A stretch of 45,478 nucleotides of DNA from Ammonifex sp. (GCA_003604985.1 QZIW01000001.1:1-45478), one strand, 5' to 3'. Positions 18,975-28,460 are shown, numbered from the stretch's first letter. Numbers and translations: made by a program. The notes: a model not told the origin generated them from the sequence alone.

Positions 18975-19541
18975 ATGGAAATCAGGGACCGCATTCTCCG
19001 GACGATGAAAGAGCTTGCCGCGAAAAAAGGGTTCCGCGCCGTAACCATGACTGAACTGGCCGCGGCAAGCGGGGTGAGCAAACGCACCCTCTACCGCCAC
19101 TTCAGGAGTAAGAGCGAACTCGTCGAACTGGTGGTTGACGGCCTTTTGGCGGACGTGGAGCGGCGGGTGAAGGAGATCGTCACCGGTGCGGCTACTCCGC
19201 CGGAAAAGCTCCGCGGCGTAATGAGGGTCGTGGTCGAAGAAGCGAGCCGCTTTACGGGACCACGGGATTTCAGCGACCTTGAGCGGCACTACCCTCAGCT
19301 CTGGGATAAAATAGACCGCCTCCGCAGCGACCGCATCAAACATCTCAAGCAGGTGTACCTTGACGGATGCAACCTGGGTTACTTCCGGGACGTCAACCCC
19401 GACGTGTTACTCGCGGGCTATCTTGGTTCCCTGCGGGGGGTCATCAACCCCAATTTCCTTTCGAACAATGCCTTATCCCTGGAGCAAGCCCTCAATACCC
19501 TCCTGGACATCTTCCTCAACGGCATCCTGGAAAGGTCCTGA
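18975..19541 (+). CDS. TetR/AcrR-family transcriptional regulator
   Basis: RILRTMKELAAKKGFRAVTMTELAAASGVSKRTLYRHFRSKSELVELVVDGLLADVE. Confidence 0.93.
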   Translation: MEIRDRILRTMKELAAKKGFRAVTMTELAAASGVSKRTLYRHFRSKSELVELVVDGLLADVERRVKEIVTGAATPPEKLRGVMRVVVEEASRFTGPRDFSDLERHYPQLWDKIDRLRSDRIKHLKQVYLDGCNLGYFRDVNPDVLLAGYLGSLRGVINPNFLSNNALSLEQALNTLLDIFLNGILERS

Positions 19542-19688
19542 TCAAAGCGCAAAACCTCCAACCCTTCCTGAAATTCTGGTCTGGTCTGGTCTTCCGTCAA
19601 CCATCTTGCTTCCGGGCAGAAATAATTGTACGATAAACCTATATTTGGCACTGCCGTCCGTTTCTCAAAAAATCACAAGAGGCTGCCC

Positions 19689-21323
19689 GTGAAAAAAACC
19701 TTATTCCGTTTGGCCGGCATTACGATCATCGCCGCCGCAGTGTGCGTTCTCTCGGTTTACGGGTTTTCGCAACCTCATGAGACCGGGCTTTATGCGCCGA
19801 TCCACGAAGCGGCCGGTGCCCAGGAGGACTCCGGCGGGGTGGCGCGGCAAGCCGCCGCGTTCGCCTCCCCTTCAGCGCTACACTTCCGGACGTGGATCGC
19901 CAACGGCAAACAAACGGTTAAAAGCTTCCAGCGGAAGGGCGCGCTGTGTTTCGGCGGCCCCCGGGATTATGCTGCCGTTCAGGGTGTATCTTGTTTCAGG
20001 GGTAACAACTACCGCGACTCCGCCGGCTACGGGACGGCGCCGGTTTCTCTTCAGAAGCTTAAAAAGGTGTGGGTCCGACCGGTAGGTCGCCTGGATTCCT
20101 GGACCGGGGTCGGTTGGACCGGTCAGCCCGCCATCGTTAAATGGGACGAGGGCTTGATAAAAAAAATGAACCTCTACCCCCGGTATCAAAACCACGACTT
20201 CAAGGAGGTCATCTACGGCGCGCTGGACGGCAAGGTCCATTTCCTTGACCTCGACACCGGCAAACCCACGCGGCCTCCGCTTGGTACCTTCGGCCCAATC
20301 AAGGGGAGCGTTTCGGTGGACCCGAGGGGGCTCCCGGTGCTTTACGTCGGCCAGGGAATAGACACGATCGACCAGCGGAAAATACCCATAGGTTATAGTG
20401 TTTACAGCTTGATTGACCAAAAAAGGCTTTTCTTTATCAACGGCCTCGACGGTTTCGCCCCCAAAGGATGGGGGGCTTTCGACGCGAGCGGGTTGGTGCA
20501 CGCGGGCACCGATACCCTGATTCAAACCGGCGAGAACGGCCTGGTTTACACGGTCAAACTGAATACCACTTACATCCCCGATCACAACGTGCTAAAGGTG
20601 AACCCTGAGGTCGTAAAATACCGCTACCGCTGCTCGCTGAGCAAAAGGCTGGGAATAGAAAGTTCCATCGCCGTATACAAGAACCTGGCCTACTTTGCGG
20701 ATAACGACGGGGTACTGCAGTGTCTCGACCTTAACTCGCTGGAACCCGTCTGGGCAAGGTGTGTGTCCGACGATACGGACAGCACCGTGGTACTTGAGGA
20801 GGCCGGCGACGGTGTTTTTCTGTATACCGGGTGCGAGGTGGACAAGCAGGTATACAACGGCCACGCTTACCTTCGCAAAATAAACGCTCTGACGGGAGCG
20901 CTTTTGTGGGAGAGAGCTTACGCGTGCGCCTACGACGAGAAAACAAACGGCGGGGTCCTCGGCACACCGGTAGTGGGCAAAAACAACATCGCCGACCTGG
21001 TTGTTTTCAACATTGCCAGGTGCAACGAGCCAAACGGCGACAAACTCGTCGCCCTGAGCGAAACCAATGGCGAAACCGTGTGGGAAATACCCTTTAGCCG
21101 CTACTCCTGGAGTTCGCCGGTTGACGTGTACACCCCGGACGGGAAAGGCTACATCATCTTTTGCGATTCGGGCGGCAACATGTTCCTCATCGACGGCCGG
21201 AAAGGGGTAATACTCGACAAGTTGTATTTGGGCGGCAACGTTGAAGGTTCCCCCGCCGTTTACGGGGACATGATCGTAGTCGGCACAAGGGGCATGCAGA
21301 TCTGGGGAGTTAAAATAGAGTAA
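19689..21323 (+). CDS. Secreted PQQ-like beta-propeller protein
   Basis: Signal-like N-terminus (KKTLFRLAGITIIAAAVCVLSVYG) then repeated blade-like segments, e.g. GALDGKVHFLDLDTGKP, GVLQCLDLNSLEPVWARCVSDDT, LVALSETNGETVWEIPFSRYSWSSPV. GTG start at 19689 preferred. Confidence 0.75.
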   Translation: MKKTLFRLAGITIIAAAVCVLSVYGFSQPHETGLYAPIHEAAGAQEDSGGVARQAAAFASPSALHFRTWIANGKQTVKSFQRKGALCFGGPRDYAAVQGVSCFRGNNYRDSAGYGTAPVSLQKLKKVWVRPVGRLDSWTGVGWTGQPAIVKWDEGLIKKMNLYPRYQNHDFKEVIYGALDGKVHFLDLDTGKPTRPPLGTFGPIKGSVSVDPRGLPVLYVGQGIDTIDQRKIPIGYSVYSLIDQKRLFFINGLDGFAPKGWGAFDASGLVHAGTDTLIQTGENGLVYTVKLNTTYIPDHNVLKVNPEVVKYRYRCSLSKRLGIESSIAVYKNLAYFADNDGVLQCLDLNSLEPVWARCVSDDTDSTVVLEEAGDGVFLYTGCEVDKQVYNGHAYLRKINALTGALLWERAYACAYDEKTNGGVLGTPVVGKNNIADLVVFNIARCNEPNGDKLVALSETNGETVWEIPFSRYSWSSPVDVYTPDGKGYIIFCDSGGNMFLIDGRKGVILDKLYLGGNVEGSPAVYGDMIVVGTRGMQIWGVKIE

Positions 21324-21328
21324 ATGCG

Positions 21329-21997
21329 CTAATCCCCGGGCAGCATTTGCGGCGCGCTGTCGCCGCGCCGGGCCCGTTCCCGCATCGCCGTAAACCCTGG
21401 GCGCAACCACGCGGGCAGCGTTCCTTCCTCAACACAGGCGAAAGCGGCCTCCGCTTCGCCGAACCGCCCGAGCCTGCGGCAGAGTTCCCCTACCAGGTAG
21501 GACGCAACCGCCGCCTCTACACCGCAGCTTTCCTGAAGGACCTGCCGGAAATTTCTTACCGCCTGTTCCTGGTGGTAACGCTCCGCCGCCGCGTCGCCTT
21601 CCTGCCTCGCGCACCACGAACCGCGCAAGTGAAGGTGCGCCTGCTGCAGCACGTCCGTTTTTTTACGTCGCATCGAAATGGCCGCAAGCCGGTACTTCTC
21701 GCTCCCCGGGTAAAGCCGCCGCTGCCCCCGCAGAAACTCCCCCAGAACCCTCTGGATAGGATGGTAATGGCTGTACCGGGGAAACTCTCCCAGGAATACG
21801 AATTCCTCGTGGTAGGCTGCGAAACGGCATCCGGGACATACCACCACAAAGAAAGGGTAGACAAAAATACCGCCGGCCCGGTAGCAAAGGTCACTTTCCA
21901 GCACCCCGCCCGAGCCGGTGCTTTTTATTATCTCCGCCGGGAAATTTGTGTTGCACTCCGGGCAGCGCATACGGCAGAAAATCGGAACAAGAATCAT
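21329..21997 (-). CDS. DUF2225 domain-containing protein
   Basis: MRCPECNTNFPAEIIKSTG...PFFVVVCPGCRFAAYHEEF zinc-ribbon-like N-terminus and helical C-terminus. Alternative start at 21970. Confidence 0.75.
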   Translation of the reverse strand: MILVPIFCRMRCPECNTNFPAEIIKSTGSGGVLESDLCYRAGGIFVYPFFVVVCPGCRFAAYHEEFVFLGEFPRYSHYHPIQRVLGEFLRGQRRLYPGSEKYRLAAISMRRKKTDVLQQAHLHLRGSWCARQEGDAAAERYHQEQAVRNFRQVLQESCGVEAAVASYLVGELCRRLGRFGEAEAAFACVEEGTLPAWLRPGFTAMRERARRGDSAPQMLPGD

Positions 21998-22239
21998 CGC
22001 CCGGTCAGCCCGGCAGACTCCCCGAGGGATAGTTCCGTCTGTCCCGGTCTTTCGAAGCTACCGAACGCCGCCTGGGAGCGCGTGTCGGAACGTTCCGGCG
22101 GGCGCCCGGCCGGCGCGGCCTCTGTCCTTTTCACGGCGGCACCTCCGTTTTTACTTTCGGCGGTTGCGGCACGATTCCTTCACTCCCGAAGCCCCTGGCA
22201 CCCGGTAAAATCCGTTCCCCGGACTACGTCCCCCCGTTT

Positions 22240-23751
22240 TTAGAGTAACCCTGCCGCCCGGAGCTTTTTCGCCACCGAAGGGTAAAGTGAGATATCGGTA
22301 TGCGGGAAAAACCGGCTCCCGGTGAAGCGGGCCATGAATTCCGTACTCACGTTGAGTTCCAGGTAAGTGACCCGCCGGCGTATTTCCTCCAGTTCCCGCC
22401 GTTTGTCTTCCGAAAGGAGCGCCCGCCTTGCCCCTTCAAGCGAGGTGTTGCCAAGAAGTCTGATCCGTTCGCGCGGGAGGTCCGGGTACAGCCCTAAGGT
22501 CACGGCGGCTTCCACGTCCAGGTGCTCCCCGAAAGCACCCGCGGCGTAAAAATTCCGGATTTCCCCCGTGTTGATCCCCACGGCGCTCAGCAAGGTCTCT
22601 ACAGCCGCGTTCACCGCGCCTTTGGTCCTGAGAAAATTCTTGATGTCCTGCCGGGTTATTACAACATCCTCTCCGTATTCCGCCTCGGATCCGGGAACAA
22701 CGACGAAAGCTTCCCGCCCGTCGCAAAAGTGACCGCCCCGGTCTATGATACCTGAGAGCAACATCCCGGCCAGCACGTCCACGACCGCCGAACCGCACAG
22801 CCCCCTTGGTTTTCCGCCCCCCATCACCGTGTACGCCGCACGGTGCGTCCGCGGGTCGATCCAGACCCGCTCCACCGCACCCGGCCCTGCCCGCATTCCC
22901 TGCCGGACCACGCCGTTTTCGAAAGCCGGACCGGCCGCACCCGCCGCCGCCACCAGCCACTCCCGGTTGCCGACGACCATCTCACCGTTCGTCCCAATGT
23001 CCACAAAAAGCGACACCTCTTCCTGCCTGTGCAGCCCACTTACCAGAATGCCAGCGACAGCGTCGCCCCCGAAGTAACTTCCCACCCCCGGTATGCAGTA
23101 GACAACCGCCTCCGGGTTTACCGCCAGCCCCATAGAGCCCGCGCTTTGAACCCCCGGGCTGTTAACCGCCGGTATATACGGTTCGCGGCAAATCCAGGCA
23201 GGGTCGGCCCCGAGCAGGAAATGGGTCATGGTGGTATTGGCCCCGACCGCCACAGCCGTTATCTCCTGAGCGGCCACCCCCGCCGCATTCGCGGCTTCAC
23301 CGGCGACCCGGTTTACGCTGTTCATAAGAACCGTGCGCAGCCTCGATACCCCCCCCGGTTCCCCGGCGGCGTGAAGTCTGGTTAAAATGTCTTCTCCCTC
23401 GCCCGCCTGCGCGTTCTCCCCTACCGCTGAAGCCAACACCCGGCCCGCAACAAGGTCGACGACCGACGCGCTGATCGTTGTCGTCCCGGCATCGACGGCC
23501 AGTCCAAATTGCCTTCCCGCCGAATCTCCCGGCTCCACCGCCTGTAGCATCCAACCCCCGTTTGTACGCCCGAGGGTCACCGTAACACGCCAACCGGCCG
23601 CGCGTAAAATCCCGGGAAGGCGCCGCAGCAGGTCAAGCGGTACTCCGGTTACTCTATGGTCGGGAAGCGCCGCTAAAAGTCGCTCGTAGTCCGCCCGGTT
23701 GTCTTCAAGCCGCGGCGGGGCAACCTCGATGTAAATCTTTTTGCTTAACAA
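22240..23751 (-). CDS. RACo-like ASKHA domain protein (DUF4445), without N-terminal [2Fe-2S] domain
   Basis: EVAPPRLEDNRADYERL linker; FGLAVDAGTTTISASVVDLVAGRVLASAVGENAQ; SLFVDIGTNGEMVVGN; AAGAFGEHLDVEAAVTLGLYPDLP. TTG start with RBS ggagg. Confidence 0.85.
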   Translation of the reverse strand: MLSKKIYIEVAPPRLEDNRADYERLLAALPDHRVTGVPLDLLRRLPGILRAAGWRVTVTLGRTNGGWMLQAVEPGDSAGRQFGLAVDAGTTTISASVVDLVAGRVLASAVGENAQAGEGEDILTRLHAAGEPGGVSRLRTVLMNSVNRVAGEAANAAGVAAQEITAVAVGANTTMTHFLLGADPAWICREPYIPAVNSPGVQSAGSMGLAVNPEAVVYCIPGVGSYFGGDAVAGILVSGLHRQEEVSLFVDIGTNGEMVVGNREWLVAAAGAAGPAFENGVVRQGMRAGPGAVERVWIDPRTHRAAYTVMGGGKPRGLCGSAVVDVLAGMLLSGIIDRGGHFCDGREAFVVVPGSEAEYGEDVVITRQDIKNFLRTKGAVNAAVETLLSAVGINTGEIRNFYAAGAFGEHLDVEAAVTLGLYPDLPRERIRLLGNTSLEGARRALLSEDKRRELEEIRRRVTYLELNVSTEFMARFTGSRFFPHTDISLYPSVAKKLRAAGLL

Positions 23752-23867
23752 GATTTTCCTCCGGTAAGTTTAACAGAATTGTAACACTTCATTCAAATTT
23801 CGGCCATAAACAGCCGGTATCCTAAAGGTGAAACACCGCAAAATATTTTCAGGAAGGAGGTGACCCC

Positions 23868-24263
23868 ATGTTGAAAAACAAAAGCGTCATTATTGCCCTG
23901 TGCCTTCTCCTGGCTCTGGCCATCGCTATTCCTGCCCTAGCACAAGACGCGCCGGCGCCGGCATCACCGAACGTCACCATCGCACCGGAAAAGGCGCAGG
24001 AGATCACCGCGCTCCACAAGCAGATGCTCGAGCTGCGCAGCAAGCTTATCGATAAGTACCTTGAGGCCGGCGCCGTCACTCCCGAGCAGGCGCAGACCGC
24101 CAAGGAACGCCTGCAGGCCCGGCAGCAGTTCATCGAGCAAAATCCTAATTACGTACCCGGCTTCTTCGGGCGCGGCTACGGCAAAGGTTTCTGTGGCGGC
24201 GCGGGCCGGGGCGGCTGTGGCGGTTGCGGCTACTGGGGAAACGCAACGGGAACGCAAACTTAA
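23868..24263 (+). CDS. Secreted DUF2680/YckD-like protein with Gly/Cys-rich tail
   Basis: Signal peptide SVIIALCLLLALAIAIPALAQD; KAQEITALHKQMLELRSKLIDKYLEAGAVTPEQAQTAKERLQARQ; tail GFCGGAGRGGCGGCGYWG. RBS aggaggtg. Confidence 0.75.
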   Translation: MLKNKSVIIALCLLLALAIAIPALAQDAPAPASPNVTIAPEKAQEITALHKQMLELRSKLIDKYLEAGAVTPEQAQTAKERLQARQQFIEQNPNYVPGFFGRGYGKGFCGGAGRGGCGGCGYWGNATGTQT

Positions 24264-24286
24264 CACCGGTCATTTTCCGGGTCCAT

Positions 24287-24318
24287 GGGGTCGGCCAAAA
24301 GCCGACTCCTTTATTTTT
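24287..24318 (+). terminator. Intrinsic terminator after the DUF2680-like gene
   Basis: ggggtcggc-caaaa-gccgactcc followed by tttattttt. Confidence 0.75.
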
Positions 24319-24543
24319 GAGAGCAAACGGGTGAACAGCCCTAAAAAAATTAGTGACCACCACAAACTACAGCGAAGGCGAAATGACCGGTATCATTGCC
24401 ACAAAGCACGTCGGGTCTCTGAGGAGAACTCCCGGCAAACTGGTTCGGGGACAACTTGACCAAAGATACCTTGTTCTCATAACAACCAGAAAAAAGAATA
24501 AGACCACTTTGGTCGAGGAGCAGTCCATGCCGACCGAAGTCTA

Positions 24544-24580
24544 GTTTCAATCCTTACCCGGCGCTTCGACCAGGTGCTAC
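24544..24580 (-). repeat. Solitary CRISPR-repeat-like element (32/37 identical to the type I-C repeat of this locus)
   Basis: gtttcaatccttacccggcgcttcgaccaggtgctac versus gtttcaaccctcacccggcgctacggccgggtgctac: mismatches at repeat positions 8, 12, 23, 26 and 29. No second copy seen at one-spacer distance. Confidence 0.85.
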
Positions 24581-24584
24581 AATA

Positions 24585-24646
24585 CATGACCAGGAACCGT
24601 CCTTGTCCACGTTTCATGCATGACAAGGAACCTTCCCCTGTCACGT
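24585..24646. repeat. Tandem pair of imperfect palindromes (REP-like)
   Basis: catgaccaggaaccgtccttgtccacgt and catgacaaggaaccttcccctgtcacgt, each with tgac.aggaa...tcc..gtca self-complementarity. Confidence 0.6.
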
Positions 24647-24727
24647 GTGAATTGTCTGCCGTTTGCAGGATTTTCACCGGGGAAAGTGTAATCCTCACTC
24701 AAAGTTAGCTGCAGAGGTGAACGATGG

Positions 24728-25012
24728 GTGGAGGGAAAACTAATCCGGGATCTCACCCTTATGCTTCTGTACCTTACCTCCTGGAATGAAGATACCTTTT
24801 TGGGCCAAACCCGCAGAAGCTGGAAGGGCTATCCCTTCGAAACGCTGAACCGGTTATCAGAAGAAGGGTTGATCAACGGCAGCCGGCGGGCAAAGTCGAT
24901 ATGGCTCACGGAGGCGGGAGAGGATGAGGCCCGCAGGCTGCTGGCACAGTACGGACTTATAACCGACGATAGTCATGAAACCGACAGTAAAGTTGTTCCT
25001 TCTCCGAAATAA
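24728..25012 (+). CDS. DUF6429-like small protein
   Basis: LTLMLLYLTSWNEDTFLGQTRRSWKGYPFETLNRLSEEGLINGSRRAKSIWLTEAGEDEARRLL; GTG start. Confidence 0.65.
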   Translation: MEGKLIRDLTLMLLYLTSWNEDTFLGQTRRSWKGYPFETLNRLSEEGLINGSRRAKSIWLTEAGEDEARRLLAQYGLITDDSHETDSKVVPSPK

Positions 25013-25108
25013 GGAAGAAATAATCGAGTCGCCGGAGCTGAAAGAGTTGTTGATTCGAAATCGGCTCAAGACAAGGAAACAACCGTAAACCCCACCGTCG
25101 AACTCATA

Positions 25109-25692
25109 GTGGTGGCCGCAGGGCATTCATGTCTTCGTTGCCTTCGCCTTCCCGAAAGAAAGATCGTTGTCTTACGCGCGTCAAGATATAACGAAGTTGA
25201 AGGAGAAATCCTGAAGGTTCTGCCCCGAAAGATCATGTTCGATCCCATCACCGAAGCGGTGGAATACACCCAGGGAGGTGATCAAGACACCGCCTTACCC
25301 ATTCTTCAGAAGTGCCTCGAACAAGACCTCCGCTGTATTGACGCTTATGCCCACCTCGGGGGCTACTACCTGGACGATTCGCGCTCAAAATGGCTAACAC
25401 GAAAGGCTTTGAAGTGCTACAGTGCAGGGGTTGCGGTGGGCGAACGAGCCCTGCCCCACGGCTTTGATGGCCTGCTTCGCTGGTCGTGGGTCAATAACCG
25501 CCCGTTTTTGCGGGCGCTCACGGCCTGAGCCTCTGCCACTGGCGTCTTGGGGATCTTACGGCGGCGCGGAAGACCTTCCGGCGCATTCTGATGCTCGACC
25601 CTTACGATGCCCTCGGGGTGCGTTTTGGGGTAAAGGACGTGGAAACCGGCCGCGATTACTTTGATTCTGTGGCAGAAAAGGAAGACCTATAA
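25109..25692 (+). pseudogene. Frameshifted TPR-like protein gene
   Basis: First frame ends ...SWVNNRPFLRALTA* at 25528. The +1 frame continues HGLSLCHWRLGDLTAARKTFRRILMLDPYDALGVRFGVKDVETGRDYFDSVAEKEDL*, a coherent continuation after loss of about one base in gcgctcacggcctg. Confidence 0.7.
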
Positions 25693-25730
25693 AAGAGATT
25701 AGCGCCCTCTTTAAGGCCGGACGTCACTAT

Positions 25731-26168
25731 TCAATCAATAAGGAAATCACCAATCCAGCGTATCTTTTCGCAACGCCCCAGCACCTTGGCGAAAAAGGTC
25801 CTGTCGCCCACCCACAGCGGCATACCGGTCTCCTCGGCAACGGCCAAGTAAGCTGCATCATAGGCAGCAAGGTCGTAGCTTAAAGCCAACTCCGCGATTC
25901 GATGCACATAGGGCGTAACCAACTCAACTCCAATACTCAGGAGGTCGTCAAGTGTAGAGCGCAACTCTTCTTGGGGCAGATGTTGCCGCCGCACGGCTAC
26001 CCACAATCCGTTGACAATTTCGTAAATCCACAGAGTCGGAGCTAACAGCGGAAAGTTCAGGGGATCGGCCAGATACCTGTCACGTAAAACTATTGCCTGT
26101 TCAACAGCGTCCTGGTCATCCAGAGCCCATTTCAAAGCCACCGAAGCATCGATTACCGCACCGCTCAC
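25731..26168 (-). CDS. vapC: PIN-domain toxin (VapC-like)
   Basis: AVIDASVALKWALDD, YEIVNGLWVAVRR, LSYDLAAYDAAYLAVAEETGMPLWVGDRTF. Confidence 0.88.
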   Translation of the reverse strand: MSGAVIDASVALKWALDDQDAVEQAIVLRDRYLADPLNFPLLAPTLWIYEIVNGLWVAVRRQHLPQEELRSTLDDLLSIGVELVTPYVHRIAELALSYDLAAYDAAYLAVAEETGMPLWVGDRTFFAKVLGRCEKIRWIGDFLID

Positions 26169-26416
26169 CTGTAACGTCCTTCCTTAACAAGGTCCGCTGT
26201 ACTGATTTTAATGTGTCCGAGGCGTGACCGACGGGCGTCCAATCGCCTGGCCGCTGCCCAGGCAGTCCCCGAAACGTCTGACTCCTCGTGGGCCAGTTTT
26301 TCACGAATTGCCTCTTCACAAAAAGCGCTTATAGTGGTATCGCGCTTGGCCGCAGCCAGCTTTAAACGCCGCCGCAATTCGGGATCGCCGAGATAGATGC
26401 TCACTTTATAAGCCAT
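26165..26416 (-). CDS. VapB-like antitoxin
   Basis: MAYKVSIYLGDPELRRRLKLAAAKRDTTISAFCEEAIREKL is ribbon-helix-helix-like; its stop overlaps the vapC start. Confidence 0.8.
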   Translation of the reverse strand: MAYKVSIYLGDPELRRRLKLAAAKRDTTISAFCEEAIREKLAHEESDVSGTAWAAARRLDARRSRLGHIKISTADLVKEGRYR

Positions 26417-26635
26417 TTTAATCACCTCAAAAAAATATTAACCCTTTAGCGCTTTAGCGTCAAGGCGTTAATAGCACACGGTTATAGAAATGATCTCCGA
26501 TCTCTTTCAACATCACAATGTAAAAGCACCTTAACATCCGGCTTTAAGTATGCGATAACGTAAAGGAACCTTTACTAAGGCGGGGGGCGAGCTATGGCGC
26601 TACAGAATAAGTTAAATGCCCGGCGCCACATTCAC

Positions 26636-28078
26636 CTATCGGATATTAACCCGCTCCCGTATAGTCTGCCAGATGGCCGGGTCTTCTAAGCCCAGACGCC
26701 ACAGAGCCAGCCCGGCGATGTCATATTCCCTTATTAAATCCAGTTTTCTTTTCAGGCTTTCGGCATCTTCATACCATACTTCGTGCCGCTGGTTATCTGC
26801 GGTATAGGAGAAAAACGGTGTTTGACTGGTTACATCAAACAGCGGGGCAGCACCAAAATTTTTAACGCGTTGCATGGCTAATTCGTGCGACAAGTAGTCG
26901 TTTTTTGCGGTCTGCAGGTTAAAATCAAACCCGAAAACCGGTTCGGACACAATAATCTTGTGCGTAGGAATTTTATTTACGGCGTACTTAAGAACGGCGT
27001 GGTTAAAACCGATTGATGAAACAGGTCCGGGGCCGCTCCCGGGCCATCCATGTTCGTTGTACATCATCAGCACGACCAGGTCGGCGGCCCTGCCGATAGC
27101 TGAGTAATCATACGGGGCTGCCCAGGGATTATCCCAGTCACTTGATTTTGCCGGGACGGCAACAGTAAAAAGATATCCCTTTGCTCGCAGCCGGTCGCCT
27201 AACTCCTGGTAGAAAACAGATAGGTTATCCCGGTCGCTCACCCTGATACCTTCAAAATCCATGTTGACCCCGTCGAAGCCGTAAAACTCAATGAGCCAGG
27301 TAATATTGTCGATACATTTTCTCCTTGACTCCGGACGCGACAGCATCTCAGTTACCAGGTTCTTTGTAAGCGACTTATCCTCGTACAAGAAATTGTGGAT
27401 TACCGGTATTACCTGCACGTTACGCGCATGGGCCGCTGCTACTATTCTACGGGCCTCCGATTGACTAAAGTAACCCGCAGTTTCCAGATCTGTAGGATCA
27501 TACTGGTTCAACCGAAACCAGAATGGGGCGACATAGGACAGGTCGCTCATATGGACGATAGTTGACCAGGCAGAGGACGGCAAATAGTCTTCTTCCTCGG
27601 TATAGTAACCTACGATGAACGCATTCGGGCGCTCGTACCGCCCGCTGTTGATCCTGAGGAGTTGACCGACACGCAGAGAATCGTCAGGCAGGTTGTTGCC
27701 GGACACAATGGCGGAAACAGTCGTATTGTATAATTTGGCGATTCGATATAGGTTTTCTCCTTCAGCCACGATATGAACCGGTACCTGGTCGGGAATGACC
27801 AGCGCCTGTCCAGCATAGATCAGGTTGTTTTCCAAGCCGTTTAACTGCCTGATCGTCTCAACAGACGTTTGATGTTTTTGCGCAATTAAATAAAGAGTAT
27901 CACCGGGCGCCACCGTATAAAGCGTCTGCGCGTAGACAGGTGGTTTCAAAAGGAATCCGGAGAATAAAAAAACCAGCGCAAATAGAAGACAGCGTCTTTT
28001 ATAGTTTTTTTTCACTCCTTTTACCTCCCAAAAACAATAAAAACTAATTATAAACCATTCTATAATCCGCCTGAACAC
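26636..28078 (-). CDS. LysM + glycosyl hydrolase family 18 protein (YaaH-like spore germination / cortex hydrolase)
   Basis: Two LysM motifs (YTVAPGDTLYLIAQKHQTSVETIRQLNGL; HIVAEGENLYRIAKLYNTTVSAIVSGNNL), GH18 motif FDGVNMDFEGI, VLMMYNEHG. Confidence 0.92.
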   Translation of the reverse strand: MFRRIIEWFIISFYCFWEVKGVKKNYKRRCLLFALVFLFSGFLLKPPVYAQTLYTVAPGDTLYLIAQKHQTSVETIRQLNGLENNLIYAGQALVIPDQVPVHIVAEGENLYRIAKLYNTTVSAIVSGNNLPDDSLRVGQLLRINSGRYERPNAFIVGYYTEEEDYLPSSAWSTIVHMSDLSYVAPFWFRLNQYDPTDLETAGYFSQSEARRIVAAAHARNVQVIPVIHNFLYEDKSLTKNLVTEMLSRPESRRKCIDNITWLIEFYGFDGVNMDFEGIRVSDRDNLSVFYQELGDRLRAKGYLFTVAVPAKSSDWDNPWAAPYDYSAIGRAADLVVLMMYNEHGWPGSGPGPVSSIGFNHAVLKYAVNKIPTHKIIVSEPVFGFDFNLQTAKNDYLSHELAMQRVKNFGAAPLFDVTSQTPFFSYTADNQRHEVWYEDAESLKRKLDLIREYDIAGLALWRLGLEDPAIWQTIRERVNIR

Positions 28079-28200
28079 AAAACTACATGGAATAGATGGT
28101 TCTATTAGAAATAGTTAGTTTGCATAATTCCGCCCACTTTGTACTCAACAACCGGAATCAAAAACCGGAAATACGAGACGAGAAGAATGGCCAAAATAAA

Positions 28201-28225
28201 AAGTTCGGTGTCTGGCACCGAACTT
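28201..28225. repeat. REP-like palindrome, copy 1
   Basis: aagttcggtgtc-t-ggcaccgaactt: 12-bp arms with one G-T position. Confidence 0.75.
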
Positions 28226-28460
28226 GCGTCCCCATAACAACTCAAAAACGACTTGAAAACTACCCCTGTTGAATCAGCCGCAGGGCTTCTCTCGGGAGTT
28301 CCCTGAAATACTGCTTTATTTCCTGGAGAGATTTTGCAAACAACGGATTTCTCCTCCCGAGAGGTTGTAAATATTCGCCATCATCATTGCCGTCGGGCGT
28401 GAGAGCCGCCGGCTGCTTTTCGTAACAGCAATAATATCCCTGGTGGTATAATAAGTTAAT

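Noticed and set aside
24353-24544. 63-aa ORF ending at the solitary repeat as a CreT-like toxin
   Set aside because: No RBS or toxin features recognised; mentioned only as context for the solitary repeat.
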